51,443 nt of DNA from Candidatus Saccharimonadota bacterium (GCA_017431105.1 JAFRLS010000042.1:1-51443); one strand, 5' to 3'. Shown: positions 39,316 to 48,805, numbered from the stretch's first letter. Notes: a model not told the origin generated them from the letters alone. Program-made: numbers and translations.

Positions 39316-40683
39316 ATGGGAAAAAAATATGATTTTGACTACATCATCATCGGTAGTGGTCCAGCCGGCAGTACAATGGCCCTAAAACTTGCTAAAAAAA
39401 CTAAGAAACGCGTCGCTATGATTGAAAGCCATATTTTTGGTGGCAGTAACCTTAATACTCGCGATATTCCCTATGCCGTAAGTTTAGGTTTTTCACATAC
39501 GTTTGCCAAACTTTCTAATTACCCCGAAATTGGTGGGCAAGAATTGCATTATAATTTCCCTACCGTCGTTTCACACCAAGAACACACTACTTCTCTTCTC
39601 GCTAAAGAAAGTTTTAAAAAATTCGATTCCACCAACATTACTTGCATTTCTGGCCAAGGTCAACTTATCGATGAACACACAGTCGCAGTTGGCAAAAAAC
39701 AATATACTACAGCTAACTTTATTTTAGCCACTGGCTCCAAACTAGATACCGGTAAAATCATCGGGTTAGATTCTGTCAATTATCTTACTCCAGACACCGC
39801 TCTCAAAGTTCGTCGCTTACCTAAATTTGCCCTCATTGTTGGTGGTGGCCCCACTGGCTGCGAAATTGCTGAATATTTTGCTGAACTCGGCGCCAAGGTC
39901 ATCATCATGGAAAGTGCTAGCCGCCTACTTCCAAAGGAGGATGAAGAAGTTAGCGAAGCTATCACCGAATACTTCACTACCGAACTAGGAATTATGGTCA
40001 CTGCTAATTCTAAAGTTGTAGCCTTGGAACAAGACAATATTAGCAAAAGAGTCATTTTTAGCACCAATCATCAAGAAAAATTCGTTCGTATTGACTGTGT
40101 TGTGCTGGCTACCGGTACCAAACCCTACACTGATTACGGTCTCGAAAATGCCAACGTAAAATACGATTCGGATGGCATCATCGTTAATAAATTTTTCCAA
40201 ACTTCCTCTAAGAATATTTACGCTGTTGGCGATGCCATCGGCGAAGGATCTTCCACTGAGCTTGCAAAATACCAAGCTTCGCTCCTTGCCTCCAACCTAA
40301 TCGAAAAAACCAAAAATTACGCCAACTATAAAGGCTTTATCCGCCTGGTTAATACCTATCCAGAAATTGCTACTATTGGCTCCACCGAAGCTGAGCTCAA
40401 TAAACAAAAAATTAAACACAAAAAAATCGTCGTATATCTCAAAGAACTTCCCGCCAGCAAGACTGAACGCCTAGATTATGGCTTCATTAAATTCCTCACC
40501 GATCACAACAATCACATCCTCGGCGCTACAATCGTGGCTCCAAACGCTGGATTAATGGCTGAAGAGATTTCTATCGCTATCCGCCACCGCCTAACTGCTC
40601 TCGAAATCGCCAGCACACCACACATTGCAAACAGTTTCAATTATGCCATCAAACTAGCCGCCAAACGTATTATTAAAAAATAA
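39316..40683 (+). CDS. FAD-dependent pyridine nucleotide-disulfide oxidoreductase family protein lacking the redox cysteines
   Basis: 455 aa with the fold of dihydrolipoamide dehydrogenase/mercuric reductase: FAD motif GSGPAG at 13-18, NAD(P) motif VGGGPTGCEIAEYF near 175-188, the AVGDAIGE FAD motif near 298-305 and a dimerisation domain. The active-site CxxxxC of GGTCLNVGCIP is replaced by GGSNLNTRDIP, with Asn45 and Asp50 at the cysteine positions. The C-terminal His-Glu dyad is also missing (TPHIANSFNY). It cannot do disulfide chemistry in the normal way and may be an NAD(P)H oxidase or quinone reductase. SD GAGGT; follows the ATP-cone-like gene by 9 nt. Confidence 0.9.
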   Translation: MGKKYDFDYIIIGSGPAGSTMALKLAKKTKKRVAMIESHIFGGSNLNTRDIPYAVSLGFSHTFAKLSNYPEIGGQELHYNFPTVVSHQEHTTSLLAKESFKKFDSTNITCISGQGQLIDEHTVAVGKKQYTTANFILATGSKLDTGKIIGLDSVNYLTPDTALKVRRLPKFALIVGGGPTGCEIAEYFAELGAKVIIMESASRLLPKEDEEVSEAITEYFTTELGIMVTANSKVVALEQDNISKRVIFSTNHQEKFVRIDCVVLATGTKPYTDYGLENANVKYDSDGIIVNKFFQTSSKNIYAVGDAIGEGSSTELAKYQASLLASNLIEKTKNYANYKGFIRLVNTYPEIATIGSTEAELNKQKIKHKKIVVYLKELPASKTERLDYGFIKFLTDHNNHILGATIVAPNAGLMAEEISIAIRHRLTALEIASTPHIANSFNYAIKLAAKRIIKK

Positions 40684-40723
40684 AAATCGACCTAAGTTAG
40701 GGGGGTAACTTAGGTCGATTTTT
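40682..40723 (+). terminator. 18-bp perfect-stem terminator with G6 loop
   Basis: Positions 40682-40699 pair perfectly with 40706-40723 around GGGGGG; A5 on one side, T5 on the other. It separates the oxidoreductase gene from the convergent initiator tRNA. Confidence 0.9.
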
Positions 40724-40749
40724 ATTCTAAAACGCTCAATTTTAGAACG

Positions 40750-40826
40750 TGGTGGCGGGGGTTGGATTTGAACCAACGACCTTTTGGTTATGAGCCAAAC
40801 GAGCTACCAGGCTGCTCTACCCCGCG
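40750..40826 (-). tRNA. Initiator tRNA-fMet(CAU)
   Basis: 77 nt, anticodon CAT in loop CTCATAA, D-arm AGCAGCCTGG as in known initiators, encoded CCA. The first acceptor pair is a C1-C72 mismatch; initiators are marked by an unpaired 1-72, usually C-A. Three G-C pairs of the anticodon stem are not fully kept (TTTGG/CCAAA). Confidence 0.9.
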
Positions 40827-40847
40827 ATATCATCCTGACACACCACT

Positions 40848-40876
40848 ATTATACAGCAAAAAGCAACTTTTGTAAA
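40848..40876 (-). promoter_or_regulatory. Promoter of initiator tRNA
   Basis: Minus strand TTTACA (40871-40876), 17-bp spacer, TATAAT (40848-40853). Confidence 0.65.
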
Positions 40877-40881
40877 CTATT

Positions 40882-42192
40882 TTACAGACCCCACTCTTTT
40901 GTTACGACTTTACTTTTATCAATTGCCGTCTTCCCCTTATCGCCAAAAGCTTGTATTGCGTACAACGAAAGCGCATTCGTATTCGTATCTTCAGAAGATT
41001 CAAGCACCACCTCTACGCGTCGATAGAGATCATTGGCTCGTCCAGTCGAATCAATTGAAATCCGCCCCTTCAAGTTTGCACTATTATTATTTTGATACTC
41101 CCCTCTATCATTTGGCTCAATATCTTCACGCCCACATGGATTATTACTTGCACAGAAAAACTCTAATGAAACATCTGTATCTGGCTGGCCATAGGGCAAA
41201 GAAATCACAAACATAAAAGTATCGTTGCTACGTGCACCATTGATTGGTTGCGGTAAATTCAGCATCGCTGAACATGCAAACTCATTGGTTGAATCAGGTT
41301 GACAATATACTACATATGGCAAATCTTTATGTTGATCATTAGTTCGTGCAAGTTGACTAGCCGACAATATATTATTGTTGCCATCGTAAGCCCCTGTGTA
41401 GCTTTCGCCTGACACCTCCGCCATATCTTCATTATCAGTCGGAACCAGATATACCGTTGCCCTATCCGTAGTATCACCATCGCTTGAGCCATTTAAATTT
41501 GCTAAACTAAAACTTTCGGCAGTTTGCAAGAGTTGTAACGCAAGAGTTGGTGGCGTTGCTGTTTTGGTGCTTGTTAATGACCGAAATGCAACATTCGTAC
41601 CCATAACATTAGAGTAATTCATCTGTATACTATCGTTCCCTTGGTACCAGCTAACTCTTACCGATTGTATTTCAGATGCTGCCACATCTTCCAAATTAAC
41701 TTTTATTACTTTGTATGGGTTCGACGAAGACAAGGTAACCCGATAATCACTTAAATGCGTATTGATCATTGCACATGTATAAGCTTGGTTCATTTCATTA
41801 GAGCCTTCGGTTGTCTCCTCAATCAAAACCTCCCCACCCTCATCCGCACTCATCCTGCCTAAAATATGCGCTACCATGTCACAATCTGGATGTTCCATCC
41901 AATAGATAATGTCCGCACAAGTAATTTCTGTGCTCCCCTCCGCAGGTCTATAAGTTTCACTTATCGTTGCGCCATTCCTTATACAATTTTGATAATTCAT
42001 AAACGCTAGTTTGGCGTCCTCAACTCCAGCCAAAGCTGCATCATAGGCCGACTGAGACAAATCATCATTAGCAGTACGCGTGATTTCAGCCACAATTGCT
42101 GTAGCAAAACTTGCAGCAATAATCGTCAAAATCAAGGTCGAAAACGCCACCACATAAAACGATGCCGCGCCAGACTTAAATTTTGCTTTCAT
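40882..42192 (-). CDS. PilX-like type IV pilus assembly protein
   Basis: 436 aa. One N-terminal TM (about 8-32) begins SGAASFYVVAFSTLILTIIA, followed by the AYDAALAGVEDAK segment found in PilX-type minor pilins, then a large beta-rich Ser/Thr/Asn-rich domain with about eight cysteines. It lacks the GFTLxE cleavage motif, which fits PilX-like proteins. It follows the PilW-like gene by 2 nt; GGAGG inside the end of that gene serves as SD. Likely part of the minor-pilin complex at the pilus tip. Confidence 0.78.
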   Translation of the reverse strand: MKAKFKSGAASFYVVAFSTLILTIIAASFATAIVAEITRTANDDLSQSAYDAALAGVEDAKLAFMNYQNCIRNGATISETYRPAEGSTEITCADIIYWMEHPDCDMVAHILGRMSADEGGEVLIEETTEGSNEMNQAYTCAMINTHLSDYRVTLSSSNPYKVIKVNLEDVAASEIQSVRVSWYQGNDSIQMNYSNVMGTNVAFRSLTSTKTATPPTLALQLLQTAESFSLANLNGSSDGDTTDRATVYLVPTDNEDMAEVSGESYTGAYDGNNNILSASQLARTNDQHKDLPYVVYCQPDSTNEFACSAMLNLPQPINGARSNDTFMFVISLPYGQPDTDVSLEFFCASNNPCGREDIEPNDRGEYQNNNSANLKGRISIDSTGRANDLYRRVEVVLESSEDTNTNALSLYAIQAFGDKGKTAIDKSKVVTKEWGL

Positions 42193-42194
42193 CC

Positions 42195-43112
42195 CTATAT
42201 TCCTCCATTTACCTGTACGGCAAAATTAAATTTATTAATCGCACAATAATCAAAATTTTCGTTTTCATAATCAGCTGGTGTAGCACATGCATTACCCTGT
42301 GCCTTTACATTAATGCCACCAGTTATAGTCCCCAAAATAAATGATACCGAATAGAATGCATTACTTCCACTCGGACTCTCTACCGGCTGTGCAACATCTA
42401 AATCATAGATTGCCAAACTATTGCTATTGTCGGCAACCAAAATATCTTCAGGCTCACTATTTATCATACCAATCTCTACATTATTTGTAGCCATAACCCC
42501 AGTATAATTAGACCCCATAGCCACCGCACAAACAGAACGGGAATTGTCTTCCACTTTTAATAACCTAAATGGTTTATTTTCATCTTCAGCGCTGCTAGCA
42601 ATCGTTTTTACAATATCATTTCCGTATTCATCTTTTTCCCCATTCTTATAACTTAATTTAGCCCAAGTCCTATTAGTCTTCGCGTCAAACGTAGCCTTAT
42701 CTGAATCGAAATAACCACTATTCCAAATGTAAGAATATGTACCAGTGCAAAACGCCCCATAAATCGGCGCCCTTATTCTTTTGCCATCACTAAGATTTAC
42801 ATTATCTATCTTTTTTACTAGCACCAGACCATAAGCATTATTATTCAAACAATTCTGATTATTATAACTATCGTAAAACAATGCACAACTTCCTCTCAAA
42901 GTTCTTACCGATGAATTTTGAACTGCAGCTCTCATATCGTCTACCAAACCCATACCAGTAGTATTAATCTGGCTCAGCGCTAATCCTCTTCTATAGGCGG
43001 CCATCGTATTATTGATGATCAAGACAACAGAAATCGACAATATCCCGATAAACACCATCGAGAGTGATAGCTCAACCAAAGTAAAACCTTCCATGAAAGT
43101 TTTTCTTAACAT
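42195..43112 (-). CDS. Type IV minor pseudopilin, PilW-like
   Basis: 305 aa. Prepilin signature MEGFTLVELSLS at about 7-18: cleavage after Gly and Glu at position +5, then a hydrophobic helix to about 32. The remainder is a beta-rich domain with cysteine pairs. TGC-TATAAT lies 6 nt before ATG 43112. It is the middle gene of a three-pilin set; assembly ATPase, platform and prepilin peptidase genes are not in the window. Confidence 0.87.
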   Translation of the reverse strand: MLRKTFMEGFTLVELSLSMVFIGILSISVVLIINNTMAAYRRGLALSQINTTGMGLVDDMRAAVQNSSVRTLRGSCALFYDSYNNQNCLNNNAYGLVLVKKIDNVNLSDGKRIRAPIYGAFCTGTYSYIWNSGYFDSDKATFDAKTNRTWAKLSYKNGEKDEYGNDIVKTIASSAEDENKPFRLLKVEDNSRSVCAVAMGSNYTGVMATNNVEIGMINSEPEDILVADNSNSLAIYDLDVAQPVESPSGSNAFYSVSFILGTITGGINVKAQGNACATPADYENENFDYCAINKFNFAVQVNGGI

Positions 43113-43150
43113 AATACTATTATAGCATAATCGATTTAAAATTCGCTATA

Positions 43151-43969
43151 TCAATCTGAGCATTTGTTATCGTCATCGTCAAGATTAACAATCTCAACTC
43201 CAGACGCATTACGCGCATTTTTAATAATCCTAATATCTCGCTCCAAGTTGCCACTTTCCCCTATACCATATGGATTTACGCAAAAATTTACTTCTGCTAG
43301 CCCAAATGAAGTACTAAGTTTACTAGTCAACATTGTGCCAATATTATTATAAATACCACTACTATTTGCTTCTGCGATTTCCTTATTTACTTCAATCACA
43401 TCCTTGCTGGTTAAGGTATTAATCGTACCAGAACGCGGATGCCGAACTATTATAATAGAACCTTTATATAAACCATCTCCATCCCCTGGAGTCGCTTCAA
43501 CTACCGAACTCCATAGCGGAGAATAGCTTTCAACAATACCAGCTGGCACCACATTAATTATTTTGCCACTATCATCTTTTTCTTCTATTATTACGTTTGC
43601 TTTCAAATTTCCCAACGTTTCAACCACTGAACCAGTCCCTGTACCAACTGCATCTCCTACCACGTCGTATACAAAAATTTTCTGCTCATCATCAGACAAT
43701 TCATTACCATCAAGCCCATACGTTTGTCCAAAGCTAATCAACTTGCCATAAATCGCTTGGTCGCTTCTCCCCTCACCTAAACTCTGCGGATTCGAAACTT
43801 CAGAATAGACATTCCTTAAGAAATTCGCGAAATTTTGCACTGTGTCGTTATAGCGTTGCTGCCAAATCGAATTCTGCGTACCTATCATAATCCCTGCAAA
43901 CAATGCACCGGTCACCGCTAAAAACAGCGCTATTTCTATCAAAGTAAATCCGCGTCGCACTTTGCTCAT
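43151..43969 (-). CDS. Type IV pseudopilin
   Basis: 272 aa. Prepilin signature RRGFTLIEIALFLAVTG at about 5-21 with Glu at +5, then a long alpha-1 helix and an extracellular domain with two cysteines near the end. An acidic Asp-rich C-terminus is unusual. TGA-TATAAT lies 6 nt before the ATG. First gene of the pilin set, although each of the first two has its own leaderless promoter. Confidence 0.87.
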   Translation of the reverse strand: MSKVRRGFTLIEIALFLAVTGALFAGIMIGTQNSIWQQRYNDTVQNFANFLRNVYSEVSNPQSLGEGRSDQAIYGKLISFGQTYGLDGNELSDDEQKIFVYDVVGDAVGTGTGSVVETLGNLKANVIIEEKDDSGKIINVVPAGIVESYSPLWSSVVEATPGDGDGLYKGSIIIVRHPRSGTINTLTSKDVIEVNKEIAEANSSGIYNNIGTMLTSKLSTSFGLAEVNFCVNPYGIGESGNLERDIRIIKNARNASGVEIVNLDDDDNKCSD

Positions 43970-43991
43970 GCTTTTATTATATCATAAATTA

Positions 43992-44420
43992 TTAGCGATT
44001 CGGAAATAGATACATCCACCACTTTTCCGCATTCGAATATTCTTTTTCTTCTTTTGCCACTGTCACCACCTTGTGCTTATTTTTTGCAACTTCAGAATTC
44101 TCCGGCAAGGCCACCATGTTCTCGCCTGGCAGCTGCTTATTAGCAAACTTCCGTGCCGCCAATTCTTGATATTCACTTGAAACATAATATTCGTTTTCCA
44201 ATTCTGCTGTCTCTACTTCAACTTCCAAAAGCTCCAATGTCTTTTTATCAGTATTCAATCTATCACTAAGCTCCCAATTTCTAGACATCGCCTCAATCGA
44301 CTGATATGTCCACGTAAGACACATTGCTATCGCAATTACCAAAACTACATTTTCAATCGAGAAAAAATCATGCCTCAACCGATATTTAAGTCTTCGAAAA
44401 GCTGTTTTTATCCCGTTCAC
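43992..44420 (-). CDS. FtsB/DivIC-like single-TM coiled-coil protein
   Basis: 142 aa. A basic cytoplasmic N-terminus (1-22), one TM (about 23-43) and a periplasmic-side coiled coil (about 50-80, LNTDKKTLELLEVEVETAELENEYY) followed by an aromatic C-terminus with WWMYLF. This is the layout of the septum initiators FtsB, FtsL and DivIC, and the YYVSSEYQELAARKF segment resembles their conserved motif. GTG start with TGC-TATAAT 7 nt upstream. Assigned from architecture, so moderate certainty. Confidence 0.68.
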   Translation of the reverse strand: MNGIKTAFRRLKYRLRHDFFSIENVVLVIAIAMCLTWTYQSIEAMSRNWELSDRLNTDKKTLELLEVEVETAELENEYYVSSEYQELAARKFANKQLPGENMVALPENSEVAKNKHKVVTVAKEEKEYSNAEKWWMYLFPNR

Positions 44421-44458
44421 GCTTACTATTATAGCATTTTATGATAGAATAAAGAAGC

Positions 44459-44535
44459 GGGGGTATAGCTCAGTTGGTCAGAGCATGCGTCTTATACACG
44501 CAGTGTCCTTGGTTCGAGTCCAAGTACCCCCACCA
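44459..44535 (+). tRNA. tRNA-Ile(UAU)
   Basis: 77 nt, acceptor GGGGGTA/TACCCCC, anticodon stem TGCGT/ACGCA with loop CTTATAC, anticodon TAT, T-loop TTCGAGT, encoded CCA. Reads AUA directly. TGA-TAGAAT at 44442-44450 is a likely -10. Confidence 0.93.
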
Positions 44536-44549
44536 AAACGCACAACAAG

Positions 44550-44577
44550 AAAAGATACCGCTTTCGCGGTATCTTTT
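44550..44577. terminator. Terminator after tRNA-Ile
   Basis: GATACCGC-TTTC-GCGGTATC with A4 before and T4 after; usable in both directions, also ending the small gene at 44603. Confidence 0.88.
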
Positions 44578-44602
44578 GCACCTAATTAACTTTGCGCGCG
44601 GA

Positions 44603-44806
44603 TTATTTCTTCTTGAGAGTCAAGAAACCGTTGCGTGGATTTTCACAAACTACACGATCTGCTGGGAGATCACATGGGGTGCCTTTGCCACCTTTTTCAT
44701 CTTTAGTGAAGAAATAGATAGTCTGCGGTTTGCCGCCACGGAGAGTAACTTCAGATTTATGAAGGTAGTACTTTACTCCCTTGCCGTTGGTATGTTCGTA
44801 AGCCAT
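44603..44806 (-). CDS. Small conserved basic protein, unknown function
   Basis: 67 aa, lysine-rich, beginning MAYEHTNGKGVKYYLHK and containing GGKPQTIYFFTKD and CENPRNGFLTLKKK. It has the look of small proteins seen in many Patescibacteria genomes, but I cannot name the family. The strong SD GGAGGAAAG upstream of the ATG suggests high expression. Two cysteines could bind metal or form a disulfide. Confidence 0.75.
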   Translation of the reverse strand: MAYEHTNGKGVKYYLHKSEVTLRGGKPQTIYFFTKDEKGGKGTPCDLPADRVVCENPRNGFLTLKKK

Positions 44807-44893
44807 TTAAGCTTTCCTCCTTAAGTTAATATAATTCTATCTTATGACTAGGGTAGACGATTGTCAAGAGGTTTTCTAGGGATTTCCAAAGTT

Positions 44894-45583
44894 TTAAATA
44901 AACAACAGAGATAACCTCAATATAATCCAGATAAAACCCCTGATAAAAATTACAACAATAACAATAAGTGTTAAGAGCAACATAAACCCAGTGAAAGATG
45001 GCGCCCACAAAGGCGAAGCATAATTTCGTCTATATAATTCAGTTGATGGTAAACTTGCAACAATCTTATCTTGTAGCTCATTTGCCGCCGGATATTTTTG
45101 GATTTCCGTCAACATACAATTAATATATTCGGGGCTATCCCACGACCATCCATTCTCAATTGCTTGTGGTTGGCAAATTTCCCCCGCCATTCCATAAACG
45201 TTTCCGTTCGGATTCGTGTCCGTCGCTATCGTCTTTTCTGCCTCTTCCAAAGCCTTCTTTGCCGCCCTCAGATATTGGTGTTCTAAATAAAACGGCCCCG
45301 TACCAAAAGTAACGCGCTGCACTCCGTTCTCTTCCACAATATTTATCACGATATTTGAAAAAACAAATTCTTTTAGTTCTGTTAAGGCCTTGGCTAACTT
45401 CTCGTCGTCTTCCTCCACATCAGCTGACAACACCGCATCACGTAACTCCGTCATCTTTACATGATCAATTCGCAGCAGAGTCGCATCTATCGGCAACAAA
45501 ACTACCAAAATCAAAATCAAAACCCAAGTCTTAATCTTAAGCTTTCCCCTCTTTTTAACCAATTCTTTCAGCTTGCCACCCAT
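44894..45583 (-). CDS. Two-TM membrane protein, unknown function
   Basis: 229 aa. A basic N-terminus, TM1 about 17-38, a helical extracytoplasmic domain of about 150 residues with two cysteines, TM2 about 198-222. No family recognised. TGT-TATAAT lies 9 nt before the ATG, and a second TATAAT abuts the start codon. A 140-aa exposed domain held by two anchors suggests envelope structure or secretion. Confidence 0.7.
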   Translation of the reverse strand: MGGKLKELVKKRGKLKIKTWVLILILVVLLPIDATLLRIDHVKMTELRDAVLSADVEEDDEKLAKALTELKEFVFSNIVINIVEENGVQRVTFGTGPFYLEHQYLRAAKKALEEAEKTIATDTNPNGNVYGMAGEICQPQAIENGWSWDSPEYINCMLTEIQKYPAANELQDKIVASLPSTELYRRNYASPLWAPSFTGFMLLLTLIVIVVIFIRGFIWIILRLSLLFI

Positions 45584-45635
45584 ATATTATATATATTATA
45601 ACATAAACACTTTTAACCCCAATAATCAGCAAAAA

Positions 45636-48600
45636 CTAGCTACTGCGCATACAGCGCACAGAATATTCGTACGACTTTGGATGGTCATAATTACGACCAG
45701 TGGTAAGAACCCCGCTGTTTTTATAAAGATTCAAAGCATACGCACTATCATCTTGATCACTTTTTCTACTACTAGACCACCACTCCCCTGTATAATCAAA
45801 TTGACTACCAGCACTAGCATAACCAGTGGTGCTCAACATGCCAGGATTAGCTCCACTATCCCATAAATCAGTCGGTGTGATATCACTATAAGTCGGTAAT
45901 GTCCAGTTCTTAGGACAGATTGACCCCAGTGAAGCATTATCGTATGTCTCAGTAGCACAGTCTTCAGAGCTTGTAAGCCCTGTGGTAGGATTAGCCTTAG
46001 CGGCATACCAGTTGTAATAATACTCGCCATTGATATAATTCATTCTAGCTTCACAATAATGAATTTGCGAAGTGCCAGTTCCACTCTGGCTTGGCAACGT
46101 AAAGGTATTTGCAGAAACATCAGATGTTGTACTATTAAGAGCCGTTTCACCTTCCAATCTCAAATTGCTCAACATATAACAATAATTGCCAATTTTGGCC
46201 ACCGTATAAGACCTATTATTGCGTTCATCAGTAACATTAACTCCTGTCGTACTACAATTAGCTAGCGTAAGATCCTTCATGCTGGTGTAAGAGCCAACTG
46301 CTCCATTTGCCGTCAAAAACTCTGAGCCATTAGGAGTAAACGTGGTGGTAAGTAACGAATCACTCCCAAACGTGCCATTATTCGTACTCCTGGTCCAACT
46401 CTGCAACTTAGCGCTTGGCTCCGGAACCACCGTCACAATAAACGGACCAACTCCTGTATCAAGAGCCTGAGAGCTATCAATATAATACGGTTTATAATCC
46501 TCGCCCGCTGCTGCCACAATAATCATGGCTATATTGTTTCCAGCGGTAAAAGTCACTGCTTGTTTCCATTGTGCATAAAGCGTAACTGTTTGATTATCAC
46601 TACCAGCACGATAGAATTTTGATCCATCCGCATACGAAACACCCGTCCCATCTGCCGCCGTATTCCAACCACCAAAAACACTGCCAGTTTGTGCATATGT
46701 ATTAGAAGTAAGAGTCCCAATAGTATTCGTATTAATACTCTGATTACTCATAGTCCCAGAAGTACTACCATTACCATTGAAAACAATCGTGGTCGTACCG
46801 CCAGTATTGGTTTGTCTGGCTATGCAGCGTACGGATTTGCCCTGACTTCTCGTACCAGAATTACTACCCCTAGAACCCGGATATAAACCAGTGCTATTAA
46901 AGTAAGGAGCATAGCTATAATTGGTAGCATTATAATTTGTGTTGGTCCAATAATAACCATACGACAATTTATATGTTGCATTAGCATTAGTATTATTACG
47001 GTGCCCCGCTCTCGTCGTGTAGAGTGGCGCTGTACGAATAATAGAGAACCCGTCGGTCCCATAAACAGCGTTTCTGGTTGAGGTTGTAAAACCCTCAGTT
47101 GCATCTTCAGCATACCAGAGATAATTAATTTCAGAATAATATCCCACGCTAGTCGAGCTAGAACTTGTTTGACCTTGTGGCAGCCTCCATCCGGCTGGAC
47201 AAATCGAATTACCCATCATAGATCTATTGCTAAGGGTAGCGTTCTCAACGGTATTAGAAGCCACCGCGGCAGCAAAGTTATAGTAATTGCCAACATGATA
47301 ATGTGTGCACTCCGCCGTAGAATGTCCATTATTTGTACACTGCGCCATAGTGTAATTATAATCCGAGCTATCATCACTAGAAGGATAAAGATAATAATCT
47401 CCCCCATCCCAAGAGTAGGATAGCGTATTGCTAGTTCCCCAGTTACCATAATCTGATTCAGCCAATGTCGCTCTAGCTGGCGTCCAAGTAATAATCTCGC
47501 CAGAATTGGCACAGTTAGTAGAATCAGTATTAGAACAGCTATAGCCCTCGTTAGTAGTATAGGCTCCTGTGCCATAAACATTAAGATCCGTGTTTTCGGA
47601 AGTTAATGCCACCGTGGGGCTAGTTTCTAGGTCTAAATCCAAGTTTTGTGTCATCCACACTTTTCCGTCTCGCATCCTAGCAACATAATATTGTTTATCA
47701 TCGCGGTTATCTCTTAGCCGATACTGAGTGCCAACCACCATAGAATTAATCACCGTGTTATTCATGTCTTGCATGCAAACCGCACTATCTATCGTTGTAG
47801 CGCTGGGGTTACAAGCATCAGGGCCAGATTCATCCCACATCGCATAAAGCGTAGTAACGTTCTGCACAGTCTGATCTATACCATAACTACCACCTGGCTG
47901 ATAGGTAGTACCACTACAGGTATCGATCGAGCCAGACTTAGTTGTCGCCACACTACACCAACCCAGGAAAGTAGCATCATCCCGGATCGGTGTGTTAGAA
48001 CTTAATGTTATTGACGTACTCGTCACATCACTGGCAGCTTGTGGATTCGGGCTTGGCATATTAGTAACCGTATCGGTAGTATTTGCGTTATACGTAATGC
48101 TATAAGCTACCGGATTTGCTACATAGTATATCCATATGTAAGTGTTATTAATATATGCACCAGCAGGCCTGGTGTAATCTGCCCTTACTGCCATATCTAT
48201 CGTATAGGAATGTGCACTGCTATTAGCTGCGCTCGTATTTCTTAACAAAATGCTGCCATATGTCCCCCCAAAACCATAAATCATAGTAGAATTAGCACTG
48301 GAATTATAATAATTTGGTATCACTCCCCACTTATTATTATATGCAGTACCAGATGCTGCCATAAAATCAGTTTTCGAGACTGGAGTTCCACTAGCCAAAG
48401 TCCCTATAGTGTCATCATCGTCATTTGTTAACTTAGTCGAGTCGGCATTTAAATAAACCTTATAACCTGTATAGTTGTTAGTGGCAATTGAAAACTTAAT
48501 CTGATGCGACGAATCACTAATCGCTGCTGTCCCATTCGCCGAATCTACAGAAAAATCCACACTAGCTGTATTGCTAGTACTCGTAAAAGTCATTGTAGAT

Positions 48601-48755
48601 TCAGTGGCAGTACCAGTGGCCGCTTCAATATCTTTCGGTTTCAAATAGAATGGCGTAATTATACCCATGAAGAAAAACGCCAACAAAATCATCGAGACAT
48701 ACGACGAAATACGTAGACGCCTAATAACGCCAATGCTACGCTTTATCCTTGACAC
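45636..48755 (-). CDS. Large surface protein with InlB-type repeats and two FISUMP domains
   Basis: 1039 aa. N-terminal TM/signal (about 20-40) ending before KDIEAATG; a Ser/Thr-rich beta domain (about 45-210); an InlB B-repeat/flagellin-like Listeria-Bacteroides repeat (about 215-310, ending TLYAMWDE); a FISUMP domain (about 330-655, with VWMTQNLDLDL); a second InlB-like repeat (about 660-735, ending TLYAQWK); and a second FISUMP unit (about 835-1039, ending SVRCMRSS). No sortase motif at the C-terminus. Such proteins are adhesin-like. The start is GTG at 48755 with SD GAGAGG. Confidence 0.82.
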   Translation of the reverse strand: MSRIKRSIGVIRRLRISSYVSMILLAFFFMGIITPFYLKPKDIEAATGTATESTMTFTSTSNTASVDFSVDSANGTAAISDSSHQIKFSIATNNYTGYKVYLNADSTKLTNDDDDTIGTLASGTPVSKTDFMAASGTAYNNKWGVIPNYYNSSANSTMIYGFGGTYGSILLRNTSAANSSAHSYTIDMAVRADYTRPAGAYINNTYIWIYYVANPVAYSITYNANTTDTVTNMPSPNPQAASDVTSTSITLSSNTPIRDDATFLGWCSVATTKSGSIDTCSGTTYQPGGSYGIDQTVQNVTTLYAMWDESGPDACNPSATTIDSAVCMQDMNNTVINSMVVGTQYRLRDNRDDKQYYVARMRDGKVWMTQNLDLDLETSPTVALTSENTDLNVYGTGAYTTNEGYSCSNTDSTNCANSGEIITWTPARATLAESDYGNWGTSNTLSYSWDGGDYYLYPSSDDSSDYNYTMAQCTNNGHSTAECTHYHVGNYYNFAAAVASNTVENATLSNRSMMGNSICPAGWRLPQGQTSSSSTSVGYYSEINYLWYAEDATEGFTTSTRNAVYGTDGFSIIRTAPLYTTRAGHRNNTNANATYKLSYGYYWTNTNYNATNYSYAPYFNSTGLYPGSRGSNSGTRSQGKSVRCIARQTNTGGTTTIVFNGNGSTSGTMSNQSINTNTIGTLTSNTYAQTGSVFGGWNTAADGTGVSYADGSKFYRAGSDNQTVTLYAQWKQAVTFTAGNNIAMIIVAAAGEDYKPYYIDSSQALDTGVGPFIVTVVPEPSAKLQSWTRSTNNGTFGSDSLLTTTFTPNGSEFLTANGAVGSYTSMKDLTLANCSTTGVNVTDERNNRSYTVAKIGNYCYMLSNLRLEGETALNSTTSDVSANTFTLPSQSGTGTSQIHYCEARMNYINGEYYYNWYAAKANPTTGLTSSEDCATETYDNASLGSICPKNWTLPTYSDITPTDLWDSGANPGMLSTTGYASAGSQFDYTGEWWSSSRKSDQDDSAYALNLYKNSGVLTTGRNYDHPKSYEYSVRCMRSS

Positions 48756-48805
48756 ATTTCCTCTCTTTGTTTTAAGGCATCCCCATATTAGGGTATACCA
48801 TTACC

